Shown here: piece by piece, positions 48,967 through 58,472 of the stretch | Layout of the letters: each line of letters begins with the position of its first letter | Position numbering within the stretch: the first letter of the stretch is position 1 | From: Litorivivens lipolytica | GTDB taxonomy: Bacteria > Pseudomonadota > Gammaproteobacteria > Pseudomonadales > Spongiibacteraceae | DNA length: 64,000 nucleotides | Direction: 5' to 3' | Assembly (NCBI RefSeq): GCF_014191715.1 | Contig: NZ_JACHWY010000001.1 | Location: forward strand, 496,001-560,000 | Program-made: the position numbers and the translations under genes | Notes under the pieces: model-generated | Told to the model about the DNA's origin: nothing | The model's database searches: none | The model's input: only the letters and a program-made list of their open reading frames with translations

Positions 48967-51900
48967 GTACGCGACTGGAAAAAATACTGGGCAATCCGCG
49001 CATCGTCTGTCTGGCGATTGCGCTGGTATTGGTGGCCGGACTCGGTGCGCTGCAGAATCTGCCGCGAATTGAAGACCCCTTTATGACCAACCGCCACGCA
49101 ACCGTGCTGGTGCAGTTTCCCGGTGCGAGCGCCGAACGGGTAGAGGCCTTGGTGATTGAGCCTCTGGAAAAGGCATTGCGGGAAATTCCGGAGATCGAGC
49201 ATTTGACCGCCACCGCCCGCGCAGGGGTGGCTTCACTGGTGATTGAACTTCAGGACGCAGTCAGCAGTGACGAGTCTGACGCGTTGTGGTCTGAAGCCCG
49301 GGACAAGATCCGTCAGGCCCGCAGCCAGCTGCCGGACGGGGTTTCCGACCCCGTTCTCGATAATGACCGGTCCTATCCTTTTACCTGGATTGCGGCCCTT
49401 CAGTGGGAAGGCGATGAGATTGATATCGATCAGCTCAATCGTCATGCCAGTGAGCTGGCCTCCCGCATGGTAAACACCCACGGCACTGCGCAGGTCAAGA
49501 TCTTCGGCCAGCCGCAGGAGGAAGTGCGGGTCGATATTGATCCGGTGAAAATCGCGTCACTGGGGCTGGATGCCAATGCGGTCAGTCGCCGTATTGCCGA
49601 AGTGGATGCCAAGGTCGCTTCCGGCGAACTGCACAACGAATCCCACCGGATGTCGCTGGAAGTCACGGGCGCATTTACTCGCATCGACGATATTAGGCGT
49701 CTGCCGCTGGTGACGGAAGACACCGGTATTTCCCTGCAGCTGGGCGATGTGGCCAAGGTCTATCGGCACGAAGTTGATCCGGCGCGAAGCTATGCGTTTG
49801 TAGATGGCGAGCGTGCGGTGGTTGTTGCCGTGCGGATGCTGTTTGATGTGCGCGGTGACTATTGGACCGAAGAAATTCGCGAACTGGCCGACAACTTTCG
49901 AGCCGGACTTCCGAAAGAGGTGTCGCTCAACGAGCTGTTTGTTCAGGAACGTTACAATGAAATGCGCCTGGGCGACCTTATGGAAAGCATCACGATCGGC
50001 TTTCTGCTGATTTTGGGCGTGCTGTGGATCACTCTGGGCTGGCGCTCGGCCATTATTGTCGCCGCCGCCTTGCCTCTCACGACCTTGTTCTCTCTGGCTT
50101 GCATGCGTTTGATTGACCTGCCGATTCACCAAATGTCGGTGACAGGTTTGATCGTTGCGCTTGGGATAATGGTCGATAATGCCATTGTAGTGACCGATAC
50201 GGTGATGCGTTATCGCCGGGAAGGTTACAGCGTTGTTCAGGCTGCCGGCCGTACCTTTCGCCATCTGTGGGTGCCGCTTCTGGGGTCGACGCTGACCACA
50301 GTATTGGCCTTTATGCCCATGGTGTTGATGCCCGGGCCGGCGGGTGAATTTATCGGCGGTATTTCACTGGCGGTGATCGGCTCGCTTATCGGCTCGTGGC
50401 TGATATCCCTGTTTATTATCGCGCCTTTGGCGGGGCGTTGGTTGTCGCCGAAACAGAGTCATGGTCTGGAGTCGCCGAAACTCGGGCAGTGGTTTAATCG
50501 AACGCTTGGCTATGCGCTGCGCAGGCCACGGCTGACCATGGTGCTGATTTTCTTGCTGCCATTGTTCGGTTTTATTCAGGCGGGCAAATTGCCCGAGCAG
50601 TTCTTTCCCGTGTCTGACCGCGACATGTTGAATATGGAGCTGTTTCTGCCTGCTTCTGCCGGTATTGAATCGACACTGGAGGCGACCAGACGGCTCTCAG
50701 AGTTGATGGGGTCGCACGAGGATATTATTGGGCTGAATTGGTTTGTCGGCAGTAGTGCACCGTCGTTCTATTACAACCTGAAGCAGGGCAAGGACGGCGC
50801 ACAGCACTACGCCCAGGCCATGATTACGACAACTGACTATCGCGCAGCGAATCGTCTGGTAAAAATCCTGCAGCGCGATATTGATCGCCGTTTCCCAGAG
50901 TATCAGGTATTGGTTCGCCGGCTCGAACAGGGCCCGCCGGCGGATGCGCCGGTTGAGCTGCGGCTGATGGGTTCACGTATAGAACAGCTCAAGGATGTGG
51001 CCGAGGAAGTTCGGCGCATTGCCCTTGGCACCGAGGACGTTATCCATGTTCGCGATTCCTTGGGAGAGGTTGTACCCAAGGTCTGGTTGGAGGTTGACCC
51101 GGTTAAAACGCGGGTGGGTGGTTCGGCTCCTACCGATCTTTCCGCAAAACTTCAGGCCGACTTGAACGGTATTCAGCGGGGTTCTCTGCTAGAGGCGACC
51201 GAGCAGTTGCCGGTACGCGTCAGGGTTGCTGGCATTTCTACTGTGGCCGTTGATGAGTTGGATCTGTTGCCGATCAATCTGGCGAAGGGACCGCGCCCGC
51301 TAATGGCCATTGCCGATAGTGAATTGAGGCCAGCTCAGGCCCAGATAACACGGCGCGATGGTCAGCGCGTCAATAAAGTGGAGATCTATATCCGCGATGG
51401 CGTATTGCCCTCGGTGGTTCTTGGGCGCGTTCGCGCGGCGCTGGACCGCGAAGGCTTTGAGTTGCCTGCCGGTGTGCAAATGCAGATCGGGGGTGAAAGC
51501 GAAAACCGTGACAAGGCGCTGTCCAAGCTGCTTTCCAGTGTCAGTCTGATTGTGGTGCTGATGGTGGTTGCAGTGCTGATGGCCTTCAATTCACTGCGCT
51601 TTACGCTGGTCATCTTTATTGTGGCGGGCCAGGCGGCAGGGCTGGGTATGCTGAGCCTGTCTTTCAGTGGCTTCCCCTTTGGTTTTACATCCATTGTTGG
51701 CTTAATGGGCCTGATCGGTCTGGCCGTGAACGCGGCGATTATTATTCTGACGGAGTTGAAGGCCAACCCACGTGCCATGGCCGCAGACCGCGAAGCGATT
51801 ATTGCTTCGGTGGGTGAGTGTACCCGCCATATCACCTCGACCACGATCACGACTGTTGCCGGTTTGTTACCGCTGATTCTCGGGGGCGGGGGCTTCTGGC

Positions 51901-52085
51901 CACCCTTTGCGATCGTGCTGGCGGGTGGCACGGTTCTGGCGACGATTCTGTCGCTCTATTTTGTGCCGGCTGCTTTTCTGGTGCTTCGTAAACCCTTCCT
52001 GTTGACCCTGCTAAAGCGGGATCAGCGCTTTGAAAAAGTTTCGGTAGACGACGATAGCCAGAAAAAGCTGGTGGTTAATCAGTAG
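48963..52085 (+). CDS. RND efflux pump inner membrane permease
   Basis: This 1,040-residue proton-driven exporter has the duplicated AcrB-type plan: helix 1 near residues 12-30, large periplasmic loops, and two membrane blocks. GIMVDNAIVVTDTVMRYR marks TM4 with the proton-relay Asp (DN here, where AcrB has DD, as in several HAE-like subfamilies). GLAVNAAIIILTEL lies in the second block. Substrate class is uncertain; no metal-pump signatures were evident. It is coupled to the adaptor by ATGA. No outer membrane channel gene is adjacent, so a shared TolC-like partner is needed. Confidence 0.95.
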   Translation: MSTRLEKILGNPRIVCLAIALVLVAGLGALQNLPRIEDPFMTNRHATVLVQFPGASAERVEALVIEPLEKALREIPEIEHLTATARAGVASLVIELQDAVSSDESDALWSEARDKIRQARSQLPDGVSDPVLDNDRSYPFTWIAALQWEGDEIDIDQLNRHASELASRMVNTHGTAQVKIFGQPQEEVRVDIDPVKIASLGLDANAVSRRIAEVDAKVASGELHNESHRMSLEVTGAFTRIDDIRRLPLVTEDTGISLQLGDVAKVYRHEVDPARSYAFVDGERAVVVAVRMLFDVRGDYWTEEIRELADNFRAGLPKEVSLNELFVQERYNEMRLGDLMESITIGFLLILGVLWITLGWRSAIIVAAALPLTTLFSLACMRLIDLPIHQMSVTGLIVALGIMVDNAIVVTDTVMRYRREGYSVVQAAGRTFRHLWVPLLGSTLTTVLAFMPMVLMPGPAGEFIGGISLAVIGSLIGSWLISLFIIAPLAGRWLSPKQSHGLESPKLGQWFNRTLGYALRRPRLTMVLIFLLPLFGFIQAGKLPEQFFPVSDRDMLNMELFLPASAGIESTLEATRRLSELMGSHEDIIGLNWFVGSSAPSFYYNLKQGKDGAQHYAQAMITTTDYRAANRLVKILQRDIDRRFPEYQVLVRRLEQGPPADAPVELRLMGSRIEQLKDVAEEVRRIALGTEDVIHVRDSLGEVVPKVWLEVDPVKTRVGGSAPTDLSAKLQADLNGIQRGSLLEATEQLPVRVRVAGISTVAVDELDLLPINLAKGPRPLMAIADSELRPAQAQITRRDGQRVNKVEIYIRDGVLPSVVLGRVRAALDREGFELPAGVQMQIGGESENRDKALSKLLSSVSLIVVLMVVAVLMAFNSLRFTLVIFIVAGQAAGLGMLSLSFSGFPFGFTSIVGLMGLIGLAVNAAIIILTELKANPRAMAADREAIIASVGECTRHITSTTITTVAGLLPLILGGGGFWPPFAIVLAGGTVLATILSLYFVPAAFLVLRKPFLLTLLKRDQRFEKVSVDDDSQKKLVVNQ

Positions 52086-52479
52086 CGGAGGATTCGCTGC
52101 TTGAGGATTCTGATTGCTGGCGCAGAAAAGCCCGATATTTATCGAGATCAGTGCGTACCATGCTCCAGCACAAAGCCAGAATACTGGCATCGTCGATAAA
52201 ACCGAAGATCGGCAACAGGTCTGGAATCATATCCAGTGGGTTCAGTACGTAGAGCAGGGCGGCGACGATGGCCGCTATGCTGGCCCAGGGGATTTCCCGG
52301 TAGCGGCGGGTGGAGTAATCGCGCAACAGCGAGTAGGCCGTGTCCATGTCATCCAGAAAGGGCCGCAGCCTGTCGCTGGACTTAATCCTTTCCTGAAGTG
52401 CTGGCCAACGTGACAGAAGGCGGGTGACGTCTGCTTTTTCAACCTTGGCGGCATCCTGTTCCAGTCGTTTTTTAGACAT
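52075..52479 (-). CDS. DUF1232 (YkvA-like) small membrane protein
   Basis: This 134-residue protein has hydrophobic segments about 73-90 and 100-118, and the DUF1232 hallmark NPLDMIPDLLPIFGFIDD. A Ser-rich tail (SESSSSESSATD) ends the protein. The function of the family is unknown. I chose ATG 52479, where the highly charged N-terminus begins; a longer form would run far into purT. The 3' end overlaps the RND pump gene by 11 bases. Confidence 0.82.
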   Translation of the reverse strand: MSKKRLEQDAAKVEKADVTRLLSRWPALQERIKSSDRLRPFLDDMDTAYSLLRDYSTRRYREIPWASIAAIVAALLYVLNPLDMIPDLLPIFGFIDDASILALCWSMVRTDLDKYRAFLRQQSESSSSESSATD

Positions 52480-52498
52480 ACGCTGACGTCTCCCCTGT

Positions 52499-53680
52499 TT
52501 ACAACTCGACGGTAATGGCCTCGATAACTGCAGCGGCCTTTTCGCGGGCAGTATCCGTGGTTTCAGCGCGGGCCAGTGCCACACCCATGCGTCGTTTGCC
52601 TTTGACTTCCGGCTTGCCAAACAAACGCAGATCCGTATCCGGGGCCTGCAGGGCGTGATTCAGGTTACCAAAACGTGTGCGCTGTGAATCGCCCTCGACC
52701 AACAGCACAGCAGATGCAGACGCACCACGCTGGCGTATGACGGGAATCGGCAGGCCGAGAATGGCGCGGGCGTGCAGCGCAAACTCGGATAAATCCTGAG
52801 AAATCAGCGTGACCATTCCGGTGTCGTGGGGGCGCGGTGAAACTTCGCTAAAGAAGACATCGTCACCTTTGATAAAGAGTTCAACCCCAAAGATGCCCCA
52901 GCCGCCAAGCGCTTCGGTCACCTTGGCCGCCATCTCCTGACTTTTTTCCAGCGCCGTCGCCGACATGGCCTGCGGTTGCCAGGATTCCTGATAGTCTCCA
53001 TCTTCCTGCCGGTGGCCAATGGGCTCACAGAAACTGACGCCGCCACTATGACGCACGGTGAGTAACGTGATTTCATAATCAAAATCGACAAAGCCTTCCA
53101 CGATCACACGGCCGGCACCGGCGCGTCCGCCTTCCTGGGCGTATTTCCAAGCGTGATCAATATCCTCGGCCTTTCGCACCAGTGATTGCCCTTTGCCCGA
53201 GGAACTCATGATGGGTTTTACCACGCAGGGCAATCCGACAGCTTCAATCGCAGCCTTATAGTCACTTTCATTATCAGCAAAGCGGAACGGCGAGGTCGCC
53301 AGGCCGAGCTCTTCAGCTGCAAGACGGCGAATGCCTTCGCGGTTCATGGTCAATTGGGCAGCGCGGGCAGAAGGGATGACGGTAAAACCTTCCTCTTCCA
53401 ACTTCACCAGTCGATCGGTGGCGATGGCTTCAATTTCGGGCACGATCAGGTGGGGGGATTCCTTGCGCACGACGGCTTCCAGTGCATCCCCGTCCAGCAT
53501 GGAGAGGGTGTAGGAGCGGTCGGCTACCTGCATGGCGGGTGCATTGTCGTAGCGATCGGCGGCGATAACCTCGCAGCCCAGGCGTTGCAGTTCAAGTACC
53601 ACTTCCTTGCCCAACTCACCGGAGCCAAGCATCAGTACCCGTGTGGCCGTGTCCGAGAAGGGCGTGCCGATCATTGTCAT
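52499..53680 (-). CDS. purT: Formate-dependent phosphoribosylglycinamide formyltransferase PurT
   Basis: This 393-residue ATP-grasp enzyme uses formate and ATP to formylate GAR in purine synthesis. [20 protein letters not shown] begins the preATP-grasp domain. [11 protein letters not shown] and [16 protein letters not shown] belong to the ATP site, and [14 protein letters not shown] and [15 protein letters not shown] to the C-terminal part. ATG 53680 has AAGGA 6 bases upstream. It precedes the DUF1232 gene by 19 bases on the same strand. Confidence 0.96.
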   Translation of the reverse strand: MTMIGTPFSDTATRVLMLGSGELGKEVVLELQRLGCEVIAADRYDNAPAMQVADRSYTLSMLDGDALEAVVRKESPHLIVPEIEAIATDRLVKLEEEGFTVIPSARAAQLTMNREGIRRLAAEELGLATSPFRFADNESDYKAAIEAVGLPCVVKPIMSSSGKGQSLVRKAEDIDHAWKYAQEGGRAGAGRVIVEGFVDFDYEITLLTVRHSGGVSFCEPIGHRQEDGDYQESWQPQAMSATALEKSQEMAAKVTEALGGWGIFGVELFIKGDDVFFSEVSPRPHDTGMVTLISQDLSEFALHARAILGLPIPVIRQRGASASAVLLVEGDSQRTRFGNLNHALQAPDTDLRLFGKPEVKGKRRMGVALARAETTDTAREKAAAVIEAITVEL

Positions 53681-53701
53681 GAGCAATCCTTATGAATGAA
53701 A

Positions 53702-55204
53702 TCAGAGCTGCGGTTTTCTGGCGCTATTCAAGCCTGTTAACAGGGCATTGCGCAAGTCTCGCGGGTCGATGATTTCATCAAAGGCCATATTGTCGGCGAC
53801 ACTCCATGAGGCATTGGCTTCCAACGCCTGCATTTTGCGGGCAGTCTCTTCGTCCATACGCGCTGCCTGATCGCCGCCTCGCGTGGGCATACCGCCCAGC
53901 ATCACGCCGGGCAGGCCAATACTGAGTGTCTGGCCATCGAAGGGATTCATGGCCATCAGCGAGCTGCCAAAACCAAACGCCTTGCGCAGGGTCACGTGCA
54001 GTTTGGGATGGCGGAAGCGGGTCTGGGCCCGAAACATGGCGGCAGCGCTGCGTAGCGTGCCGGCGCGCTCTGCCTGGGTGCCGGACATAACTCCGGGGTT
54101 GTCCGCCAGAAACAGGGCGGGCAGATTGAAGCGATCGGCCATATCAATTAAATGCGCGGCTTTATTGGCACCCTCGGCGGTAATGGTTCCCGCCAGTACA
54201 TTGGGTTGATTGGCGACGACCAGTAGAGGCTTGCCGCCGAGGCGGGCCAGCCCGGTCACCATGGAGCGACCATAGTTCGGCTGAATTTCGAAGAAGGAGT
54301 CATGGTCGCAGACCGCGTGGATGACCTTGCGCACGTCATAGGGTGTTTGGGTATTGCGTGGAATGACGCGGAGAATGTCGTCAAGGCGGCGCGGTCCGAG
54401 GTCGTCATTTTCATCTGACGCTGAGATCGGTGCCGCTTCACCGCTATTGGCTGGCAGGTAAGACAAAATGCGCCGTATCTGAGCGCACAGATCCTGATCG
54501 TTTTCGACGAGATTATGGGCGTTGCCACTGACGGAGGTGTGCATCTCAGCGGGGCCGAGCTCTTCCTTGGTGACCTTCTCGCCGGTCGCGGCGGCAACCA
54601 GCGGTGGCCCGGCCGCAAACAAGGTTGATTGGCGGGTCATCAACACAAAGTCCATCAGCAGGCCGCTAATAGCACCGTGCCCGGCACTGGAGCCGATTAC
54701 ACCGGCAATGGTGGGCGCGATGGCATTGAGCCGGGCGATTTCAATCATGTCATTGGGAGCGTAGGGATGGCGCTCCAAGGCATTGGTCGCCCGAGCGCCG
54801 GCGCCGTCCAACAGCAGGATATAGGGAATCTTTTCCTGCGCGGCGAGGCGAGCATAGCGTACTCGCCTGGCATTGCCGCTGTGACCGATAGACCCGCCTT
54901 TGATGGTGAAATCCTCGCAGGCCACCACCACCGGACGACCGTCTATTCGGCCTAATCCGCCGACGATGCCATCGCTGGGCAAGGGCGTTTCACCGTGATA
55001 GCTAACGCCGCCGACCAGCGTGCCCAGTTCGAAGAAGCTGTCTTGATCAAGCAGTTCATCGATGATTTCGCGAACGTTTAAACGGCCGGACTCTTTGCGG
55101 GCAGCGAGTTTTTCCGGGCTGCCCATGGCGCGACCGGCTGTCTGCCGACGGTGAAAATCCGCCAGCAGTTCAGCCCAGTCTGCGGGGATTTGCTTATCAG
55201 CCAT
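53702..55204 (-). CDS. Acyl-CoA carboxylase carboxyltransferase (beta) subunit
   Basis: This 500-residue protein has the two crotonase-like halves of propionyl-/methylcrotonyl-type carboxyltransferases. The N-half carries GGSIGHSGNARRVRYARLAA and LLLDGAGAR, and the C-half carries ADNPGVMSGTQAERAGTLR. Such subunits need a biotin carboxylase/carrier subunit; none is in the window. It overlaps the acyl-CoA ligase gene by about 8 bases, which suggests that the ligase makes the CoA thioester that this enzyme carboxylates or decarboxylates. The acyl substrate is not determinable. Confidence 0.86.
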   Translation of the reverse strand: MADKQIPADWAELLADFHRRQTAGRAMGSPEKLAARKESGRLNVREIIDELLDQDSFFELGTLVGGVSYHGETPLPSDGIVGGLGRIDGRPVVVACEDFTIKGGSIGHSGNARRVRYARLAAQEKIPYILLLDGAGARATNALERHPYAPNDMIEIARLNAIAPTIAGVIGSSAGHGAISGLLMDFVLMTRQSTLFAAGPPLVAAATGEKVTKEELGPAEMHTSVSGNAHNLVENDQDLCAQIRRILSYLPANSGEAAPISASDENDDLGPRRLDDILRVIPRNTQTPYDVRKVIHAVCDHDSFFEIQPNYGRSMVTGLARLGGKPLLVVANQPNVLAGTITAEGANKAAHLIDMADRFNLPALFLADNPGVMSGTQAERAGTLRSAAAMFRAQTRFRHPKLHVTLRKAFGFGSSLMAMNPFDGQTLSIGLPGVMLGGMPTRGGDQAARMDEETARKMQALEANASWSVADNMAFDEIIDPRDLRNALLTGLNSARKPQL

Positions 55205-56900
55205 GCTGTTTCAGATAGTCAGCTTGCAACTGTTTTTTCAGAATCTTGCCGGTGGCATTGCGCGGCAGTTCTTCTTCACGCACCCACACATAGGTGGGTA
55301 CTTTGAAGCCGGCCAGCTTGGATTTCACATAAGCTTGAACGGCCTGTTCGCTCACGGTCGCACCGGGTTGCGGTGTAATGGCTACTGCCAGTTCTTCTCC
55401 GAGCTTTTCGTGGGGTACACCAAAGGCTGCGACTTCATGGACTTCGGCCATTTCCAACAGGCAGGCTTCGATTTCTCCTGCAGCGATATTTTCGCCACCG
55501 CGAATAATCATGTCTTTGGCGCGATCGACGATAAAGACAAAATTTTCGTCGTCGATGTAACCGATGTCTCCAGTAGCAATCCAGCCTTGGTGGAAAGTCT
55601 CGGCAGTAGCTTCGGGCTTCTCCCAGTATTCGCTGACATTGGTGGGCGATTTCAGCCAGATTTCACCTTTTTCTCCTCGGGGCAGATCCTTGCCGTTTTC
55701 GTCGACGGTCTTGAGCTCAACTATGGGCGAAATTGTGCCGGAGCTGCGAGGTTTGTAGAGAAAGGCTTCGCCCGTGCAGTTGGAGCAGGTGGCGTTGGAT
55801 TCGGTCATGCCGTAACCGGCACCAGCGTAGAAATTGGTGACTTTTTCTTCCAGCAGCCGGTTCAGTTTAGGCGGGGAAGCCGCGCCACCGCCACTGAGTG
55901 TATAGAGGCTGGAGGTGTCGGTTTTATCAAAGTCCGGATGCTCCAATAGATCCATCACCATGGACGGTGCGCCACTGAATATGGTGATTTTTTCTTTCTC
56001 AATCAGTCTCAGTGCTTCGCCTGGATCCCACTTGTACATCATGACAATGCAGCGCCCGCCGCGCAGCGTCAGCAGAAATTGGGCGTGGCAGCCGGAGACG
56101 TGGAAGAGGGGGACCGCGAGCAGCGATTTCGGTGCGTGGCCGCAGGTCATCATATGCTCGATGGCTTTGGGATTGGCCATGGCGGAGCAGGCCGCGTGAA
56201 ATTCAAAGTTGGTTAGAGCCTGCACAATATTGCGATGGTTGCTGAGGACACCTTTGGGTTTTCCGGTGGTCCCGGAGGTATACATGATCATGACCGGGTC
56301 TTCGGCTTCACAGGAGAAGACCGGGCAGGGCTTGCCCAGGCCGCCTGCGATAAAATCCGCATAATGCACTGCATTGCTGCCAAGGTCGCCCGTGGCTCGG
56401 GCAACCACCGCTTGCACGTTCATGGTTGGCAGCAGATCGTCAATAAAGCGATAGCGCTGTTCGTCGCAGACCACTACCCGGGCGCCGGAATCGCTCAGTC
56501 CGTATTCCAGTTCAGCTCGCTGACCCCACGAGTTCAAGGGAACCACGATCGCGCCCAGCGATACCACGGCGGTAAAGGCGATCATCCACTCCGGGTAGTT
56601 GCGCATGGCAATCGCGACGCGGTCACCTTTTTCAATCCCGTGGCGGTCTACCAGCTGGTGAGCGAGGGCGTCGGCCTGACGGAAAAACTCGTTGAAACTA
56701 AGCTGCTCACCTTCGTAAACGATAAAAACAGCGTCGCCGTGAGCACGGCCGGCGTCGAGCATGTCCTTGACTGTTGTTGGCGCGTTTTTGTAGACCGTAA
56801 ATTCGGTGCCGTTGATCGTCTGCTGGCCGATTTCAAAGGGAGAGCCGGGCTGCATCAGTTGGCTGGCGCATTCGTTAAGGCGGGCAACAATATCCGTCAT
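55197..56900 (-). CDS. Acyl-CoA synthetase (AMP-binding, ANL superfamily)
   Basis: This 567-residue ligase activates a carboxylic acid with ATP and CoA. The AMP loop is MYTSGTTGKPKG, followed by YGMTESNATCSN, GWIATGDIGYIDDENF and KDMIIRGGENIAAGEIE. The catalytic Lys of the C-terminal domain lies in RNATGKILKKQL. It fits medium/long-chain or aromatic acid ligases rather than a defined subgroup. I chose ATG 56900, since a longer start adds 14 residues with no ribosome site. It is coupled to the carboxyltransferase downstream. Confidence 0.9.
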   Translation of the reverse strand: MTDIVARLNECASQLMQPGSPFEIGQQTINGTEFTVYKNAPTTVKDMLDAGRAHGDAVFIVYEGEQLSFNEFFRQADALAHQLVDRHGIEKGDRVAIAMRNYPEWMIAFTAVVSLGAIVVPLNSWGQRAELEYGLSDSGARVVVCDEQRYRFIDDLLPTMNVQAVVARATGDLGSNAVHYADFIAGGLGKPCPVFSCEAEDPVMIMYTSGTTGKPKGVLSNHRNIVQALTNFEFHAACSAMANPKAIEHMMTCGHAPKSLLAVPLFHVSGCHAQFLLTLRGGRCIVMMYKWDPGEALRLIEKEKITIFSGAPSMVMDLLEHPDFDKTDTSSLYTLSGGGAASPPKLNRLLEEKVTNFYAGAGYGMTESNATCSNCTGEAFLYKPRSSGTISPIVELKTVDENGKDLPRGEKGEIWLKSPTNVSEYWEKPEATAETFHQGWIATGDIGYIDDENFVFIVDRAKDMIIRGGENIAAGEIEACLLEMAEVHEVAAFGVPHEKLGEELAVAITPQPGATVSEQAVQAYVKSKLAGFKVPTYVWVREEELPRNATGKILKKQLQADYLKQHG

Positions 56901-56987
56901 TGCGAGGTGTCCTGAGGCTGAAAATTGATTTAAAACAGGCAATTTACCGATGGTATCGGGATTGCCTGCCTCGGGTCTAGGGTGGAA

Positions 56988-57017
56988 GGGGGTGGCTCAT
57001 TCGAATGGCTTACCCCC
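56988..57017 (-). terminator. Hairpin just after the kinase gene
   Basis: On the minus strand GGGGGT and ACCCCC close a structure around the perfect palindrome CATTCGAATG, beginning 7 bases after the kinase stop. No T run follows, so rho-independent strength is doubtful, but it marks the likely end of the kinase-caspase-barrel transcript. Confidence 0.45.
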
Positions 57018-57023
57018 GATCCT

Positions 57024-58457
57024 TCAGGTCGAGTCTGACAGGGATTTTTGCAGCTCGAGCAATTGCGGGTTCTGGCTCAATGAGGGGTATTTGAGCAATT
57101 CGTTGAGCTGCTGTCGGTAAAAGGCCCTCTCTTCTGGGTCATCAGAGGATGGCATATTCGCGAGAATTTCCTCGAGCATGGCGGTTATGGCCTCCATCAC
57201 GTCGGGGTTACGCGGATGAAGCTCATAGGCCTTATCAAGGTAGAACAGGGCGCCGTTGTAGTCGCCAAAGGACATTGCCTGGCGCCCGTCATTCAGGTTG
57301 CGCAGCACCTGTTCCTGAGTCGCGGGAGGCAGCGCTTCAAAGGGGACATCAGGGCCGGCTTCGGGTTGAAAAAACAGCAGATAGGTAGAAAACCCGACAA
57401 TCGCCACAAGCAGAGTCAGTGACAGTTGTTTGACACGACGTCCGGCGCCTTTGAATTGCCGCAGGAATTCTCCCGCATCCTGCCAGCGGTCTTCCCGACG
57501 AAACTCCAGCGCTTTGGCAATGGCTTTCCATTGGTAACCGGGGAGCCCTTTGATGCGCTGGGGCTTCAGGCCGGTAGATTCCGCCCGCGGCGCACTCTTG
57601 CGGTCAAAGGGGTGCTTGCCGGTGAGCATTTCGTAAGCGATCAGCCCCAGTGCGTAAACATCGTCGGCGGGGTGAGGTGGTTGCCGCTCAAACATCTCAT
57701 AGCTGGCGTAGGTGGGGGTCAGGCCCGAGATTTCGTCCGGGTCTGCCTGGGTTTTGTCACCTTCAATCGCGGAATAGGCGCGCGCGATACCGAAGTCGAG
57801 CACTTTTAGCGTGTTGTTGTCAGTAATGAAGATATTGGCAGGTTTGAGATCCGAATGAACGATATTGCGCTTGTGGGCGTAGGCAATCGCGTTCGCGAGA
57901 TCCGTAATGTAGGCAACACGCTCGGCGCGCTCCGCATCGCTGATAACGTACTGATCCAGCGTGCACCCGGTCAGCGATTCCATCGTCATAAAGAAGATGG
58001 CATCGTCTCGGTCAAAGTCGTAAACAGTGATGATATTGGGATGGGCGAGTGTCTGTGATTTGTCTGTCTCGCGCTGAAGGGCGATGAAGGCGCGCGAATC
58101 CTTGGCGAAGTCGCCGGTAATCACCTTGATCGCCACTGTTGGGTCGCTGTGACCGGCTTCTACCCGGCGCAAGTCTTTGGCACGAAATACCGCGCCCATC
58201 CCACCCTGGCCGAGTTTCTGGCCTAACTGAAACCGTTCCTTCAGCGTAAAACCCGGCTGCATCTTGGCCAGGGTGTCGGTGGCGACATCGCTTTCATCTT
58301 GGGGGGCAATAGGACTCAGGTGGGTTTTTGCCGGGTTGGTGCTGACCTCCGTAGTATCTGCAGATAGTTGAGTCGGCGCGCCGCCGGCGACCTCGGTTTT
58401 GTCCTCGGCCGAAGAAACTTCGGTCTTTGCCAACTCGGTTTTATCTTTGTCGTTCAT
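57024..58457 (-). CDS. Membrane-anchored Ser/Thr protein kinase with N-terminal T-x-[LV] repeats
   Basis: This is a 477-residue Hanks-type kinase. Glycine loop LGQGGMGAVF, catalytic Lys111 (VAIKV), catalytic Asp203 in HSDLKPANIF (Ser replaces the usual Arg, so a non-RD kinase) and DFG Asp221 are present. The APE motif is altered (TPTYASYEMF). A transmembrane helix (about 345-363) leads to a ~110-residue periplasmic TPR-like tail. The first 50 residues carry six T-x-[LV] motifs (Thr7, 12, 21, 29, 36, 45; for example KTEL, KTEV, TTEV), likely autophosphorylation or FHA-docking sites (inference). It is the last gene of a five-gene minus-strand cluster; the next gene ends 15 bases upstream. Confidence 0.92.
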   Translation of the reverse strand: MNDKDKTELAKTEVSSAEDKTEVAGGAPTQLSADTTEVSTNPAKTHLSPIAPQDESDVATDTLAKMQPGFTLKERFQLGQKLGQGGMGAVFRAKDLRRVEAGHSDPTVAIKVITGDFAKDSRAFIALQRETDKSQTLAHPNIITVYDFDRDDAIFFMTMESLTGCTLDQYVISDAERAERVAYITDLANAIAYAHKRNIVHSDLKPANIFITDNNTLKVLDFGIARAYSAIEGDKTQADPDEISGLTPTYASYEMFERQPPHPADDVYALGLIAYEMLTGKHPFDRKSAPRAESTGLKPQRIKGLPGYQWKAIAKALEFRREDRWQDAGEFLRQFKGAGRRVKQLSLTLLVAIVGFSTYLLFFQPEAGPDVPFEALPPATQEQVLRNLNDGRQAMSFGDYNGALFYLDKAYELHPRNPDVMEAITAMLEEILANMPSSDDPEERAFYRQQLNELLKYPSLSQNPQLLELQKSLSDST

Positions 58458-58472
58458 GCGTTCTCCGGATCG

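Noticed and set aside
53702-55204. Carboxyltransferase as a second AccD
   Set aside because: It has the two-half propionyl-type layout and lacks the AccD zinc ribbon; the true accD is at 37166-38047.
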